DNA from: an uncultured Pseudomonadota bacterium
GTDB taxonomy: Bacteria > Pseudomonadota > Gammaproteobacteria > Burkholderiales > JALYOK01
Direction: 5' to 3'
Length of the DNA stretch: 64,000 bases
NCBI GenBank assembly: GCA_902826775.1
Contig: CADEHE010000002.1
Location: 558,175 to 622,174, forward strand
Shown here: positions 9,069 to 18,502 of the stretch, piece after piece
Position numbering within the stretch: the stretch's first letter is position 1
Layout of the letters: each line of letters begins with the position of its first letter
Program-made: the position numbers and the translations under genes
The notes under the pieces: generated by a model
Database searches by the model: none
Seen by the model: only the letters and a program-made list of their open reading frames with translations
What the model was told of the DNA's origin: nothing

Positions 9069-9178
9069 GTAGCCTGGATTAGCGACGCAGTCGCGTAATC
9101 CGGGGATTCGGCGCAGCCGAATCTGCATCGTCCGGGCTTCTCATTCCCCGGATTACGCCTGCGGCTAATCCAGGCTAC
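9069..9178. repeat. REP-like long inverted repeat
   Basis: The left arm GTAGCCTGGATTAGCG...GCGTAATCCGGGG is mirrored by CCCCGGATTACGC...GCTAATCCAGGCTAC, giving a nearly perfect long palindrome with a central GATTCGGCGCAGCCGAATC sub-palindrome. This is typical of REP-type intergenic elements and may also terminate transcription. A related family (AGCCCGGAT...ATCCGGGCT) occurs at 51109-51241. Confidence 0.8.
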
Positions 9179-9209
9179 CATTCAGACTTCGTTCAAAAGC
9201 GTCGCTTCA

Positions 9210-10520
9210 ATGCCCGGCCCCAAATACCTAGGCTTCGACACCCTCGCGCTGCACGCCGGCCAAGCGCCCGACCCGGTGCACGGCGCGCGCGCGACGCCGA
9301 TTTATCACACGACTTCGTACGTGTTCAAAGACACCGAACACGCGGCGTCGCTCTTTAATCTCGAACGCGCGGGCCATGTCTACTCGCGCATTTCCAACCC
9401 GACCACCGCGGTGTTGGAAGAGCGCGTCGCGGCGCTGGAAGGCGGCGTCGGTGCGATTGCGGTGGCGAGCGGGCAGGCTGCGCTGCATCTGGCGATTGCC
9501 ACGCTGATGGGCGCGGGCTCGCACATCGTCGCTTCGCGCGCGCTGTACGGCGGTTCGCACAATCTGCTGCAATTCACGCTCCCCCGCTTCGGCATTGAAA
9601 CCACGTTCGTCAACGCGCGCGATCTCGACGCTTGGCGCGCGGCGATCCGGCCGAACACGCGGCTATTGTTCGGCGAAACGCTCGGCAATCCGGGTTTGGA
9701 TGTGCTCAACATTCCGGCGACCTCCGACATCGCGCACGCAGCCACGCTGCCGCTGCTGGTGGATGCCACGCTCACAACGCCGTATTTGTCGAAACCGTTC
9801 GAGCAAGGCGCGGATTTGCTGTTTCATTCCGCGACCAAGTTCCTCGGCGGCCACGGCGTGGCGATCGGCGGCGTGCTGGTGGACGGCGGCAAGTTCGATT
9901 GGCGCGCTTCGGGCAAATTCCCGACGCTGACCGAGCCTTACGAGGGCTTTCACGGCTTGAATTTCGCCGAGGAATCCGACATCACTGCCTTTCTGCTGCG
10001 CACACGGCGCGAAGGTTTGCGCGATTTCGGCGCCTGCATGAGCCCGATGAACGCCTTCCAGATTCTGCAAGGCATCGAGACGCTGCCGCTGCGCATGCAG
10101 CGCCATATCGACAACACGCGCAAGGTCGTTGCGGCGCTCGGCGCACATCCGGCCGTGGCGAGCATCAACTATCCAGAACTCGAATCGCACCCGGATCATG
10201 CCCTCGCGCGCGCGCTGTTGCCGCGAGGCTGCGGGGCGGTGCTGAGCTTCGAACTGAAAGGCGGCGCGGACAACGACCCAAGAGCGGCAGGCAAACGCTT
10301 CATCGAGCGTTTGAGCGTGTTCTCACATCTTGCGAATATCGGCGATGCCAAGTCACTGGTCATTCACCCAGCCAGCACCACGCACTTCCGCATGACCGCG
10401 GACGAGTTGCGCGCGGCCGGCATCAGCGCCGGCACGGTGCGCCTATCGATCGGTCTGGAAGATCCGGACGACTTGATCGAAGATTTGAATGCCGCGTTGC
10501 GCGCATCGCAGAAGGCTTAG
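9210..10520 (+). CDS. metY: O-acetylhomoserine sulfhydrylase-type PLP enzyme
   Basis: 436 residues, Cys/Met-metabolism PLP family. Visible are the N-terminal FDTLALHAGQAPDPVHGARA, the substrate loop YSRISNPTTAVLEERVAALE, and the PLP lysine K210 in LLFHSATKFLGGHG. Its length and the HAGQ.PD..HGARA start match the longer O-acetylhomoserine (MetY) group rather than the roughly 390-residue MetZ/MetB enzymes. It would make homocysteine from O-acetylhomoserine and sulfide. An alpha/beta hydrolase gene starts 5 bp after its stop, implying one transcript. Confidence 0.88.
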   Translation: MPGPKYLGFDTLALHAGQAPDPVHGARATPIYHTTSYVFKDTEHAASLFNLERAGHVYSRISNPTTAVLEERVAALEGGVGAIAVASGQAALHLAIATLMGAGSHIVASRALYGGSHNLLQFTLPRFGIETTFVNARDLDAWRAAIRPNTRLLFGETLGNPGLDVLNIPATSDIAHAATLPLLVDATLTTPYLSKPFEQGADLLFHSATKFLGGHGVAIGGVLVDGGKFDWRASGKFPTLTEPYEGFHGLNFAEESDITAFLLRTRREGLRDFGACMSPMNAFQILQGIETLPLRMQRHIDNTRKVVAALGAHPAVASINYPELESHPDHALARALLPRGCGAVLSFELKGGADNDPRAAGKRFIERLSVFSHLANIGDAKSLVIHPASTTHFRMTADELRAAGISAGTVRLSIGLEDPDDLIEDLNAALRASQKA

Positions 10521-10525
10521 GCGCG

Positions 10526-11305
10526 ATGCTTATTCAAGTCGACGCAAAGAATGTTTTTTACTACCACGCCAACCGGGCGATGGTAGCCGCACAGCCGAAC
10601 ATCGTTTTCGTTCACGGCGCCTCGCACGACCACAGCGTGTGGGCGCTGCAGAGCCGCTATTTCGCCTACCACGGCTGGAACGTCTTCGCGCTCGATCTAC
10701 CCGGGCATGGCCGCTCGGGCGGTCTGGCTCTTACTTCGATCGAAGACAGCGCGGATTGGTTGCTGCGTTTTCTCGACGCTGCGGGTATCGAAAGCACGGC
10801 GCTCGTTGGCCACAGCATGGGCTCGCTCATCGCATTGGAAGCAGCGGCGAGCGCTCCACAGCGCGTTACTAAACTTGCGCTGATCGGCACGGCCGCGCCG
10901 ATGGCGGTCGGCGAAGGTTTGCTCAACGCTGCGCGTGCCAACGAGAGAGCCGCGCACGACATGGTGACCATTTGGGGACACCGCTCGCGCAGCGGCGCTA
11001 ACCCGAATCCGGGCATGTGGATGATGGGCTACAACCTGCGGCTCAACGAGCGCGCTGCGCGCGATGTGCTGTTCGCCGACTTGAATGCGTGCAACGAGTA
11101 CAAAACAGCGCTAGAGCGCGGCGCGCAAGTGCAATGCCCGGCGTTGGTGATCACCGGTCAGCGCGATATCATGACGCCGGCAAAAGCCGCGCGCGCGCTG
11201 GTGCAGGCAATGCCGCAAAGCAAACTGGTAAGCATCGATGCCGGGCACGCGCTGATGAGCGAGCAACCGGACGCGGTGTTGGACGCGCTACGCGCGTTCC
11301 TCTAG
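10526..11305 (+). CDS. Alpha/beta hydrolase
   Basis: 259 residues from the ATG at 10526, 5 bp after metY. The oxyanion strand FVHGASHDHSVW, nucleophile elbow GHSMGS (Ser), acidic residue in ITGQRDIMTP and histidine in IDAGHALMSEQP complete the catalytic triad of the alpha/beta-hydrolase fold. The substrate is not predictable. Tight coupling to metY suggests co-expression with homocysteine synthesis, but a metabolic link is not shown. The MetX acyltransferases share this fold but have different motifs. Confidence 0.88.
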   Translation: MLIQVDAKNVFYYHANRAMVAAQPNIVFVHGASHDHSVWALQSRYFAYHGWNVFALDLPGHGRSGGLALTSIEDSADWLLRFLDAAGIESTALVGHSMGSLIALEAAASAPQRVTKLALIGTAAPMAVGEGLLNAARANERAAHDMVTIWGHRSRSGANPNPGMWMMGYNLRLNERAARDVLFADLNACNEYKTALERGAQVQCPALVITGQRDIMTPAKAARALVQAMPQSKLVSIDAGHALMSEQPDAVLDALRAFL

Positions 11306-11318
11306 CGCGGGCTCGCGC

Positions 11319-11975
11319 CTACAACGCGAGTGCGCCGCGCGCGCGGAATTGGTTGGGCCGCGCCAAAATCAACTTGCCGAGTTCTTCAAGCAAAGCATCA
11401 TCTACGGCCTCGGTCGCATAACAAAGTTTGAGCGTTTCGAAGCGCTCGACGTTGCGCAGGGTAAAAACAATCTCCGCTTGATCGGCCTGGCTGTCGGCGC
11501 GTATCACCGCCCCTATGGTGGCGGGAATCTTGAACTTGCCGCCGGTCACGCGACTGCGTTCGTTGCGGAACTCGTCCAAAGTGAATTTCAAGTTGGCCTC
11601 CCAGAGATACTGTTCCACTTGCTCTTTCTGGGTGATGTTGTCCTTGACGACCTCAAATATCTTGGGCGAAGCGTATTGGTACTGGAAGTGCACGTAGTCG
11701 AGATATTCCTTGTCGTCGACAGTTTTCTTGCGGTAGTCGGCGAAGAAATCGGCGAGCGTCAAGTTCTCGAATTTGCCGACGCCTGCAAGCATGAAGGTTC
11801 GCGCAGTCGCGGGCTTGATGACGGCAAGCTGCTTGCCCAACGCATCCAGATAGGCATATGTCTTTTGCAGCGCCGCGTCGGCGCGTTGCGCAATGTCGCG
11901 CGCGCGCTCAGCGTCGCTCATGCGCGCATGGCTGACGGCGTCAGCTTGCTGCTTAAGTTCGTCGAGTAAACCCAT
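11319..11975 (-). CDS. Conserved hypothetical protein
   Basis: 218 residues, soluble, with an alpha-helical N-terminus (MGLLDELKQQADAVSHARMS) and a mixed second half containing LTLADFFADYRKKTVDDKEY and TGGKFKIPATIGAVIRAD. No catalytic motif or transmembrane segment was seen. Codon usage and length look genuine. It is convergent with the hydrolase gene and separated by 145 bp from clpA. I do not recognise its family. Confidence 0.65.
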   Translation of the reverse strand: MGLLDELKQQADAVSHARMSDAERARDIAQRADAALQKTYAYLDALGKQLAVIKPATARTFMLAGVGKFENLTLADFFADYRKKTVDDKEYLDYVHFQYQYASPKIFEVVKDNITQKEQVEQYLWEANLKFTLDEFRNERSRVTGGKFKIPATIGAVIRADSQADQAEIVFTLRNVERFETLKLCYATEAVDDALLEELGKLILARPNQFRARGALAL

Positions 11976-12120
11976 GGACTAAGTGACAGGCGGCAACGAA
12001 AGCGGCCTATTGTACCGCCGCGCTGCGCCAGCGCGCTTTCTGGATACTACCCAGACGATAGCTGCAGAAGCAGCGGTAGTTCTGACATTAAGATCTAAGC
12101 TGCCAGCAGTTTAGGGCACT

Positions 12121-14400
12121 CTAGGCTTGCGGCGCGTCCACGACGGGCGGCGCGGGCTCGACTTCTTCCAGGGTCAGCTTGATCTTGTCTTGCTCGTCGA
12201 CATCGACCGTCACTTTACCGCCGTTCAACAGGCGCCCGAACAATAACTCGTCCGCGAGAGCGCGACGTATCGTGTCTTGGATGAGCCGCGCCATTGGGCG
12301 CGCGCCCATGAGCGGATCAAAGCCCTTCTTCGCCAAATGCTTTTTCAGCGCCTCGGTAAACTGCACTTCGACTTTCTTCTCATGCAACTGCGCTTCGAGT
12401 TGCATCAAGAATTTCTCCACCACGCGCAAGATGATATCTTGGTCAAGCGCCTTGAACGAGATCGTCGCGTCAAGCCGATTGCGGAACTCCGGCGTAAACA
12501 TGCGCTTGATTTCAGCCATCTCGTCACCCACGCGCGGGGATTCGATGAACCCCATCGTCGTTTTGGTGAGCGATTCCGCGCCCGCGTTAGTGGTCATGAT
12601 CACGATCACGTTGCGGAAATCCGCCTTGCGCCCGTTATTGTCGGTGAGCGTGCCGTGATCCATGACTTGCAACAGGATGTTGTAGACATCCGGATGCGCC
12701 TTTTCGATCTCGTCCAACAGCAACACGGAATAAGGATGCTTGGTGATCTGTTCGGTGAGCAAACCGCCTTGATCGAAGCCGATGTAGCCCGGCGGTGCAC
12801 CGATCAAGCGCGATACCGCGTGGCGCTCCATGTATTCGGACATGTCGAAACGGATGAGTTCGACGCCAAGGCAATATGCAAGCTGTCGCGCAACTTCGGT
12901 CTTGCCGACACCGGTCGGGCCCGAAAATAGGAAACAACCAATCGGCTTCGCCGGATTGCCTAATCCGCTGCGCGCCATCTTAATCGCGGCAGTCAGCGCG
13001 TCGATGGCCGGATCTTGGCCAAAAACAACCGCTTTCAGATCACGATCGAGCGTTTTCAGCGCGGTGCGATCGTCGCTGGTGACGGTCTTCGGCGGGATTC
13101 GCGCGATTTTGGCGACGATTTCCTCGATTTCGGTCTTGCCGATGACGCGGCGCTGTTTCGACTTCGGCAAAATGCGCTGAGCAGCGCCGGCTTCGTCGAT
13201 GACGTCGATGGCCTTGTCCGGCAGGTGGCGGTCATTGATATGCCGCGACGACAGCTCAACCGCACAGGTCAGCGCGGCTTGCGAATACTTAACGCCGTGG
13301 TGCTTCTCGAAGCGCGACTTGAGACCTTCGAGGATCTTCACCGTTTCGTCGATCGATGGCTCGGTGACGTCGACTTTTTGAAAGCGCCGCGTCAGCGCGT
13401 GATCTTTCTCGAACACGCCGCGGTACTCGTTGTAAGTGGTGGCGCCGATACACTTCAATGCCCCAGAAGTGAGTGCGGGCTTCAGCAGGTTCGATGCATC
13501 CAGCGTGCCGCCGGAAGCTGCACCGGCGCCAATGACCGTGTGAATTTCGTCGATGAAAAGAATCGAGTTGGGGTTGTCTGCCAATTGCTTGACGACCGCC
13601 TTGAGGCGCTGTTCGAAATCGCCCCGATACTTCGTGCCCGCCAACAAAGAACCCATGTCGAGCGAATACACTTGGCACTTGGCTAGGATATCGGGCACAT
13701 CGCCCTCGATAATGCGCCGCGCCAAGCCTTCAGCGATGGCCGTCTTGCCGACCCCCGCTTCGCCCACCAGCAGCGGATTGTTTTTGCGGCGGCGGCACAA
13801 AATCTGCACCACGCGCTCCAGCTCTTTCTCGCGCCCGATCAGCGGATCGATCTTGCCGGCGAGCGCAAGCGCATTCAAGTTTTGCGTGAAACTCTCCAGC
13901 GCTCCGCCGGGGGAGGCTTCCTGTTCCTGCTCTTGCTCCTGCTCTTCCTTGTTTTGCCCGCTCTGCGCGACTTTGCTGATGCCGTGAGATATAAAGTTCA
14001 CCACATCCAAGCGCGTGATGTTTTGCTGATGCAGGAAGTAAACGGCATGCGAATCTTTCTCTCCGAAAATCGCCACCAGAACGTTGGCGCCGGTAACCTC
14101 CTTCTTGCCGGAAGACTGCACGTGCAAGATGGCGCGCTGAATAACGCGCTGAAACCCGAGCGTGGGCTGCGTGTCGACATCGCCGGTGCCGCCGACAGTG
14201 GGCGTATGCTGCTGCACAAATTCCGCGAGCGCGCGGCGCAACTCTTCGACTTTCGCGCCGCATGCCTTCAACACCTCAAGCGCAGATGGATTATCGAGCA
14301 GCGCCAGCAGCAGATGCTCAACGGTAATGAACTCATGCCGCTTTTGCCGGGCTTCGACAAAAGCCATGTGTAAGCTGACTTCGAGTTCTTGAGCAATCAT
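12121..14400 (-). CDS. clpA: ClpA, ATP-dependent Clp protease ATPase subunit
   Basis: 759 residues. Layout: N-domain with two Clp repeats (about 1-145, the ClpS docking site), a Glu/Gln-rich linker (about 150-162), AAA+ module 1 with Walker A GEAGVGKT (213-220), AAA+ module 2 with Walker A GPTGVGKT, and a ClpP-contact loop MGFIES after TTNAGAESLTKTT. It unfolds proteins, including N-degron substrates delivered by ClpS, into ClpP. It lies 3 bp downstream of clpS. clpP is not in the window, as is usual for this locus. Confidence 0.97.
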   Translation of the reverse strand: MIAQELEVSLHMAFVEARQKRHEFITVEHLLLALLDNPSALEVLKACGAKVEELRRALAEFVQQHTPTVGGTGDVDTQPTLGFQRVIQRAILHVQSSGKKEVTGANVLVAIFGEKDSHAVYFLHQQNITRLDVVNFISHGISKVAQSGQNKEEQEQEQEQEASPGGALESFTQNLNALALAGKIDPLIGREKELERVVQILCRRRKNNPLLVGEAGVGKTAIAEGLARRIIEGDVPDILAKCQVYSLDMGSLLAGTKYRGDFEQRLKAVVKQLADNPNSILFIDEIHTVIGAGAASGGTLDASNLLKPALTSGALKCIGATTYNEYRGVFEKDHALTRRFQKVDVTEPSIDETVKILEGLKSRFEKHHGVKYSQAALTCAVELSSRHINDRHLPDKAIDVIDEAGAAQRILPKSKQRRVIGKTEIEEIVAKIARIPPKTVTSDDRTALKTLDRDLKAVVFGQDPAIDALTAAIKMARSGLGNPAKPIGCFLFSGPTGVGKTEVARQLAYCLGVELIRFDMSEYMERHAVSRLIGAPPGYIGFDQGGLLTEQITKHPYSVLLLDEIEKAHPDVYNILLQVMDHGTLTDNNGRKADFRNVIVIMTTNAGAESLTKTTMGFIESPRVGDEMAEIKRMFTPEFRNRLDATISFKALDQDIILRVVEKFLMQLEAQLHEKKVEVQFTEALKKHLAKKGFDPLMGARPMARLIQDTIRRALADELLFGRLLNGGKVTVDVDEQDKIKLTLEEVEPAPPVVDAPQA

Positions 14401-14403
14401 CGT

Positions 14404-14757
14404 CTAATTCTCCTCCATCACGCATTGCAGCGGATGTTGATGCTGTCTGGCAAAACCCATCACCAATTCGACTTTCGTTGCTGCCACATCTCTAGGATAC
14501 ACTCCGCACACGCCGCGCCCCTCCGTATGCACTTTGAGCATCACCCTAGTAGCGAGTTCGCGCGACATACCGAAAAACTTTTGCAGCACCAGCACGACGA
14601 ACTCCATCGGCGTGAAATCATCATTGCATAAAACTACTTTGTACAAAGGCGGCGGCTTAAGCTTGGTCGGCTGCTTCTCCAGCAGAGTGCCGCTTCCGCT
14701 GCCCTGCTTATCGCCCATATCGTCCCGCATACTTCGCACGTCGATTCCCTTGCTCAT
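14404..14757 (-). CDS. clpS: ClpS, ClpA adaptor for N-degron substrates
   Basis: 117 residues with the ClpS core [20 protein letters not shown] and the [20 protein letters not shown] segment. The N-terminal tail (about 35 residues) is disordered, as in the family. It delivers proteins with destabilising N-terminal residues to ClpA and modulates its substrate choice. It is cotranscribed with clpA and divergent from the cold-shock gene, the arrangement known for clpS/cspD in E. coli. Confidence 0.96.
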   Translation of the reverse strand: MSKGIDVRSMRDDMGDKQGSGSGTLLEKQPTKLKPPPLYKVVLCNDDFTPMEFVVLVLQKFFGMSRELATRVMLKVHTEGRGVCGVYPRDVAATKVELVMGFARQHQHPLQCVMEEN

Positions 14758-14993
14758 TGTGGCAATACCGCTATTTTTTGCAAGCCCCCTGGCGAGGGGT
14801 AAAAACGCCTCTGATCGAGCGTTACCCCAGCGCGATCAGGCACTTGACGAGAGTCAACCAAGTGTCGTAAAACGGCGCCGGGGGAAGAGCATAGCGGCTG
14901 CCGGGAGCAGTCGTGACCGGCTGAAATCGCGAGTGCTTGGAACCCCAAAGGGGGAGTTTGTTTCAATAGCAAAGTAAGAAGAGGAAGGTGAAG

Positions 14994-15197
14994 ATGGCAA
15001 CAGGCACAGTCAAGTGGTTCAACGATGCGAAGGGATACGGTTTTATCACGCCCGATGATGGCGGCGAGGACCTGTTCGCGCACTTCTCGGCAATCCAAAT
15101 GAACGGATTTAAAACGCTCAAGGAAGGCCAAAAGGTGACATTCGAAGTCGTGCAAGGACCCAAAGGCAAGCAAGCATCCAACATCGCGGCAGGCTAA
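14994..15197 (+). CDS. Cold-shock domain protein
   Basis: 67-residue single cold-shock domain: [20 protein letters not shown] with RNP1 (KGYGFI) and RNP2-like DLFAHFSAI. It binds single-stranded RNA/DNA. I start it at the ATG at 14994, preceded by GAGGAAGG; a GTG two codons upstream is inside the ribosome-binding site. The divergent position next to clpS recalls cspD, but the sequence is generic CspA-like, so I assign no symbol. The roughly 230-bp upstream gap could provide the long regulatory 5' UTR common in this family. A strong terminator follows. Confidence 0.93.
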   Translation: MATGTVKWFNDAKGYGFITPDDGGEDLFAHFSAIQMNGFKTLKEGQKVTFEVVQGPKGKQASNIAAG

Positions 15198-15262
15198 AGC
15201 TCGCTGCGCGAAGGTAGGCGATATCCGCTGCGCTCACCTTCGCGACCAATCAATTCCAACTT

Positions 15263-15315
15263 AACCGCCCCCAGCGCCGCGTTTCTCACGCGGAAGAACG
15301 CTGGAGGCGGTTTTT
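15263..15315 (+). terminator. Intrinsic terminator of the cold-shock gene
   Basis: AACCGCC..CAGCG..CCGCG pairs with CGCGG..CGCTG..GGCGGTT and runs into TTTTT. A second, weaker inverted repeat (GCGAAGGT...ACCTTCGC, 15208-15243) lies between the stop and this terminator. The terminator T-tract is the first part of the tandem repeat that follows. Confidence 0.85.
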
Positions 15316-15429
15316 GTTGGCTATGCCAACAAGTGGGCGGTTTTAGTTGGCTATGCCAATAAGTGGGCAGTTTCTGTTGGCTACCCAAAGAATTGGGCAT
15401 TCTTCGCTGGCTGTGCCAACCATCAAGCG
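15310..15429. repeat. Four 30-bp imperfect tandem repeats
   Basis: Four consecutive 30-bp units start at 15310, 15340, 15370 and 15400. The first two (GTTTTTGTTGGCTATGCCAA and the matching copy) differ at only a few positions; units three and four decay progressively. Each of the better units carries a small palindrome TTGGCTATGCCAA. Read on the minus strand this gives a 10-residue repeat (WHSQLKPPT-type), but I do not believe it is translated. Confidence 0.85.
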
Positions 15430-15540
15430 AGTCTTGCCGTGGGCGCCAATAGCGTGGGCGGTCGCCCGTTAGTGGCGGCCAAGCCGATTGCTGTTCCCGC
15501 TTCATTGACCTTGCGCCACTCACCTCTCGGCTCGCCCGCG

Positions 15541-16782
15541 CTAGCCCATTTTGGCAATCATGGCGTTGCCAAATCCCGAGCATGATACTTGGTTCGCGCC
15601 GGTCATTAGCCGCGCGAAGTCATAAGTTACCGTCTTTTGCTCGATTGCCTTGCTCATAGAATTAATGATCAAATCCGCCGCCTCGACCCAACCCATGTGA
15701 CGCAGCATCATTTCCGCGGAGAGTATCAGTGAACCGGGATTGACGTAGTCCTTACCCGCATACTTCGGCGCGGTGCCATGAGTGGCCTCAAACATGGCGA
15801 CGGTGTCGCTTAGATTTGCGCCTGGCGCAATACCGATACCTCCGACTTGGGCGGCGAGCGCATCGGAAATGTAGTCGCCGTTTAGGTTCATCGTGGCGAT
15901 CACGTCATACTCGTCCGGGCGCAGCAGGATTTGCTGCAAGAACGCGTCGGCGATCACATCTTTGATGACGATACCGTTCGGCAGCTTCATCCACGGACCG
16001 CCGTCGAGCAGTTCGGCGCCGAACTCACGCTTGGCCAGTTCATAGCCCCAATTCTTGAACGCGCCCTCGGTGAATTTCATGATGTTGCCCTTGTGTACCA
16101 AGGTGACCGAACGGCGCTTGTTTTGGACTGCGTATTGAATTGCGCGGCGCACCAAACGGTCGGTGCCTTCGCGCGAGACTGGTTTGATGCCGATGCCCGA
16201 TGTGGCGGGGAAGCGTATTTTTTTCACCCGCATCTCATTCTGCAAGAACGCAATGATCTTTTTGGCGTTCTCCGACTCCGCTTCCCACTCGATGCCGGCG
16301 TAAATGTCTTCGGAATTCTCCCGAAAAATAATCATGTCGGTCTTATGCGGCTCCTTGACCGGGCTCGGCACGCCGGTGAACCAGCGTACGGGCCGCAAGC
16401 AAACATAAAGATCCAATTCTTGCCGCAGTGCAACATTGATCGAACGAATACCGCCACCGACCGGCGTCGTCAACGGACCCTTAATCGACACGACATAGTC
16501 CTTGACCGCATGCAGCGTCTCCTCCGGCAGCCAGACGTTCTCGCCGTACACTTTGCAAGACTTCTCGCCCGAATACACCTCCATCCACGCAATCTTGCGC
16601 TTGCCGCCGTAAGCCTTTTGCACTGCCGCGTCCACTACCTTGATCATCACGGGCGTGATGTCCACGCCGGTGCCATCGCCCTCGATATAAGGAATGATGG
16701 GATCATTCGGCACGTCGAGCGAAAAATCGGGGCGCACCTTGATCTTTGTGCCTTGCGTTGGAACCTTGATGTGCTGATACAT
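15541..16782 (-). CDS. icd: NADP-dependent isocitrate dehydrogenase
   Basis: 413 residues from the ATG giving MYQHIKVP, the family start; a 12-residue upstream extension in frame is rejected. The isocitrate/phosphorylation site is S114 in [23 protein letters not shown]-specificity residues are seen in [16 protein letters not shown] and the later TYDFARLM. It oxidatively decarboxylates isocitrate to 2-oxoglutarate in the TCA cycle. Retention of the Ser suggests possible control by AceK phosphorylation, although aceK is not in this window. Confidence 0.96.
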   Translation of the reverse strand: MYQHIKVPTQGTKIKVRPDFSLDVPNDPIIPYIEGDGTGVDITPVMIKVVDAAVQKAYGGKRKIAWMEVYSGEKSCKVYGENVWLPEETLHAVKDYVVSIKGPLTTPVGGGIRSINVALRQELDLYVCLRPVRWFTGVPSPVKEPHKTDMIIFRENSEDIYAGIEWEAESENAKKIIAFLQNEMRVKKIRFPATSGIGIKPVSREGTDRLVRRAIQYAVQNKRRSVTLVHKGNIMKFTEGAFKNWGYELAKREFGAELLDGGPWMKLPNGIVIKDVIADAFLQQILLRPDEYDVIATMNLNGDYISDALAAQVGGIGIAPGANLSDTVAMFEATHGTAPKYAGKDYVNPGSLILSAEMMLRHMGWVEAADLIINSMSKAIEQKTVTYDFARLMTGANQVSCSGFGNAMIAKMG

Positions 16783-17066
16783 GTCGGCCTCTGAAGTGAA
16801 TTCGCTCTGCTCGAGCAACGTTGACGAAGCGCTATTTTACCAGGCTACCCTTCGCTCGCCTCGCACGGCGGTGCGCCGCCGCAGCCGGCCGCGACAAGTT
16901 GCCTTCAATGTCGACAGGCGTACTATTGCTTGCTTGACCGCCCGGCGCACGCTCTTGGTGCGCCGTTAAGTCTTATGGCTAATTTGGGTGCATCCAGGCG
17001 TGCTGCCGCCCGCTGGCAGCCGGGAAAGTACTGGTACGCGGATTGCTCTTCTAGAACTAACTTCTC
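16783..17066. other. Intergenic region between icd and the Anbu cluster
   Basis: About 280 bp containing the divergent promoters of icd and the Anbu cluster. An 8-bp hairpin CGGCGCAC...GTGCGCCG (16943-16965) lies about 100 bp upstream of the ATP-grasp gene; it has no T-tract, so it is not a standard terminator. No gene is seen. Confidence 0.4.
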
Positions 17067-18500
17067 ATGCAGATTCAGCGCGTCTCTAACCCGATGTACT
17101 ACGACGAACTGCGCGACGCTGCGAACCAGATCCGGCCGCATTATCAAACCTACGCCGATTGGCTCGCCGCTATGCCGCCCGAGCGCATCGGCCACAAGCG
17201 CACCGAAGCGGAGATGCTATTTCATCGCGTCGGCATCACTTTCGCCGTCTATGGCGAGCAAGATGCCACCGAACGCCTGATACCGTTCGATATCGTCCCA
17301 CGCATCATTCCGCCGGAAGAATGGCGTCTGCTCGAGCGCGGTTTGATTCAGCGCGTGAAGACATTGAATATGTTCTTGCACGATGTGTATCACGAGCAGG
17401 CTGTGTTCCAAAAAGGACTGATACCGCGGGAAAAGGTCCTAAACAACAGCCAATATCGCAGCGTCATGCACGGTATCGACGTGCCTTCGAACATTTACGC
17501 GCACATCGCCGGCATCGACTTGGTGCGCGCCGGCGCGGGCGAGTTCTACGTGCTGGAGGACAATCTGCGCGTGCCCTCGGGCGTTTCTTATGTGCTGGAA
17601 AACCGCAAAGTCATGATGCGGCTGTTTCCTGAGCTATTCGCCACGCACCCGGTTGCTCCGGTCGATCACTACCCCGACTTACTGCTGGAGAATCTGCGCG
17701 CGGTCGCGCCGCAAGCCTCATCCGACCCCACCGTCGTGCTGCTGACCGCCGGCTCATTCAACAGCGCCTACTTTGAACACACCTTCCTAGCTCAGCAAAT
17801 GGGCATCGAGCTGGTGGAAGGGCAAGATCTATTCGTGCGCGACGGCTTTGTTTTCATGCGCACCACGCGCGGGCCCAAGCAAGTCGACGTCATCTACCGC
17901 AGGATCGACGACGACTTTCTCGATCCCAAGGCGTTTCGACCCGATTCGATGTTGGGCGTGCCGGGTTTGCTGGACGTCTATCGCAACGGCCGTGTTAGTT
18001 TGGCCAATGCGGTCGGCACCGGGGTAGCGGACGACAAGTCGATCTACCCGTTTGTGCCGTCGCTGATCGAGTTTTATCTGGGCGAGAAGCCGATCTTGAA
18101 CAACGTGCCCACGTTCGATCTCGGCAAAAAGGAAGAATTGCACTACGCACTGGCCCATTTGGCGGAATTGGTCGTCAAGGAAGTGCACGGCTCCGGCGGC
18201 TACGGCATGCTCGTTGGCCCCAGTGCGACGGCATCCCAACGCGCGGAGTTTCGCGAACGCATTTTGGCGTCGCCGGAAAAATACATCGCCCAGCCGACGC
18301 TCGCCCTCTCAACTTGTCCAACTTACGTTGAATCGGGCATAGCGCCGCGTCACGTCGATCTGCGCCCGTTCGTGCTTTCCGGCAAATCGGTCACCATCGT
18401 GCCGGGCGGTCTCACACGCGTAGCGCTCAAGGAAGGTTCGCTGGTGGTCAACTCGTCACAAGGCGGCGGCACCAAAGACACTTGGGTGTTGGAACACTAA
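17067..18500 (+). CDS. Circularly permuted ATP-grasp protein of the Anbu cluster
   Basis: 477 residues. MYYDELRDAANQIRPHYQTY, then GIDLVRAGAGEFYVLEDNLR (ATP/Mg-site acidic residues), VIYRRIDDDFLDP and VKEVHGSGGYGMLVGP characterise the DUF404/DUF407 circularly permuted ATP-grasp family (COG2308), related to glutathionylspermidine synthetase. The predicted reaction is ATP-dependent amide or peptide bond formation; the substrate is unknown. It is the first gene of a four-gene set; the alpha-E gene begins 2 bp after its stop. The Shine-Dalgarno is weak, and the ATG nine codons later is an alternative start. Confidence 0.92.
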   Translation: MQIQRVSNPMYYDELRDAANQIRPHYQTYADWLAAMPPERIGHKRTEAEMLFHRVGITFAVYGEQDATERLIPFDIVPRIIPPEEWRLLERGLIQRVKTLNMFLHDVYHEQAVFQKGLIPREKVLNNSQYRSVMHGIDVPSNIYAHIAGIDLVRAGAGEFYVLEDNLRVPSGVSYVLENRKVMMRLFPELFATHPVAPVDHYPDLLLENLRAVAPQASSDPTVVLLTAGSFNSAYFEHTFLAQQMGIELVEGQDLFVRDGFVFMRTTRGPKQVDVIYRRIDDDFLDPKAFRPDSMLGVPGLLDVYRNGRVSLANAVGTGVADDKSIYPFVPSLIEFYLGEKPILNNVPTFDLGKKEELHYALAHLAELVVKEVHGSGGYGMLVGPSATASQRAEFRERILASPEKYIAQPTLALSTCPTYVESGIAPRHVDLRPFVLSGKSVTIVPGGLTRVALKEGSLVVNSSQGGGTKDTWVLEH

Positions 18501-18502
18501 CG

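Noticed and set aside
15310..15429. Coding of a 10-residue repeat protein (15194-15583, minus strand)
   Set aside because: The frame has no supporting Shine-Dalgarno, overlaps the 3' end of icd and is better explained as a DNA repeat downstream of a terminator.
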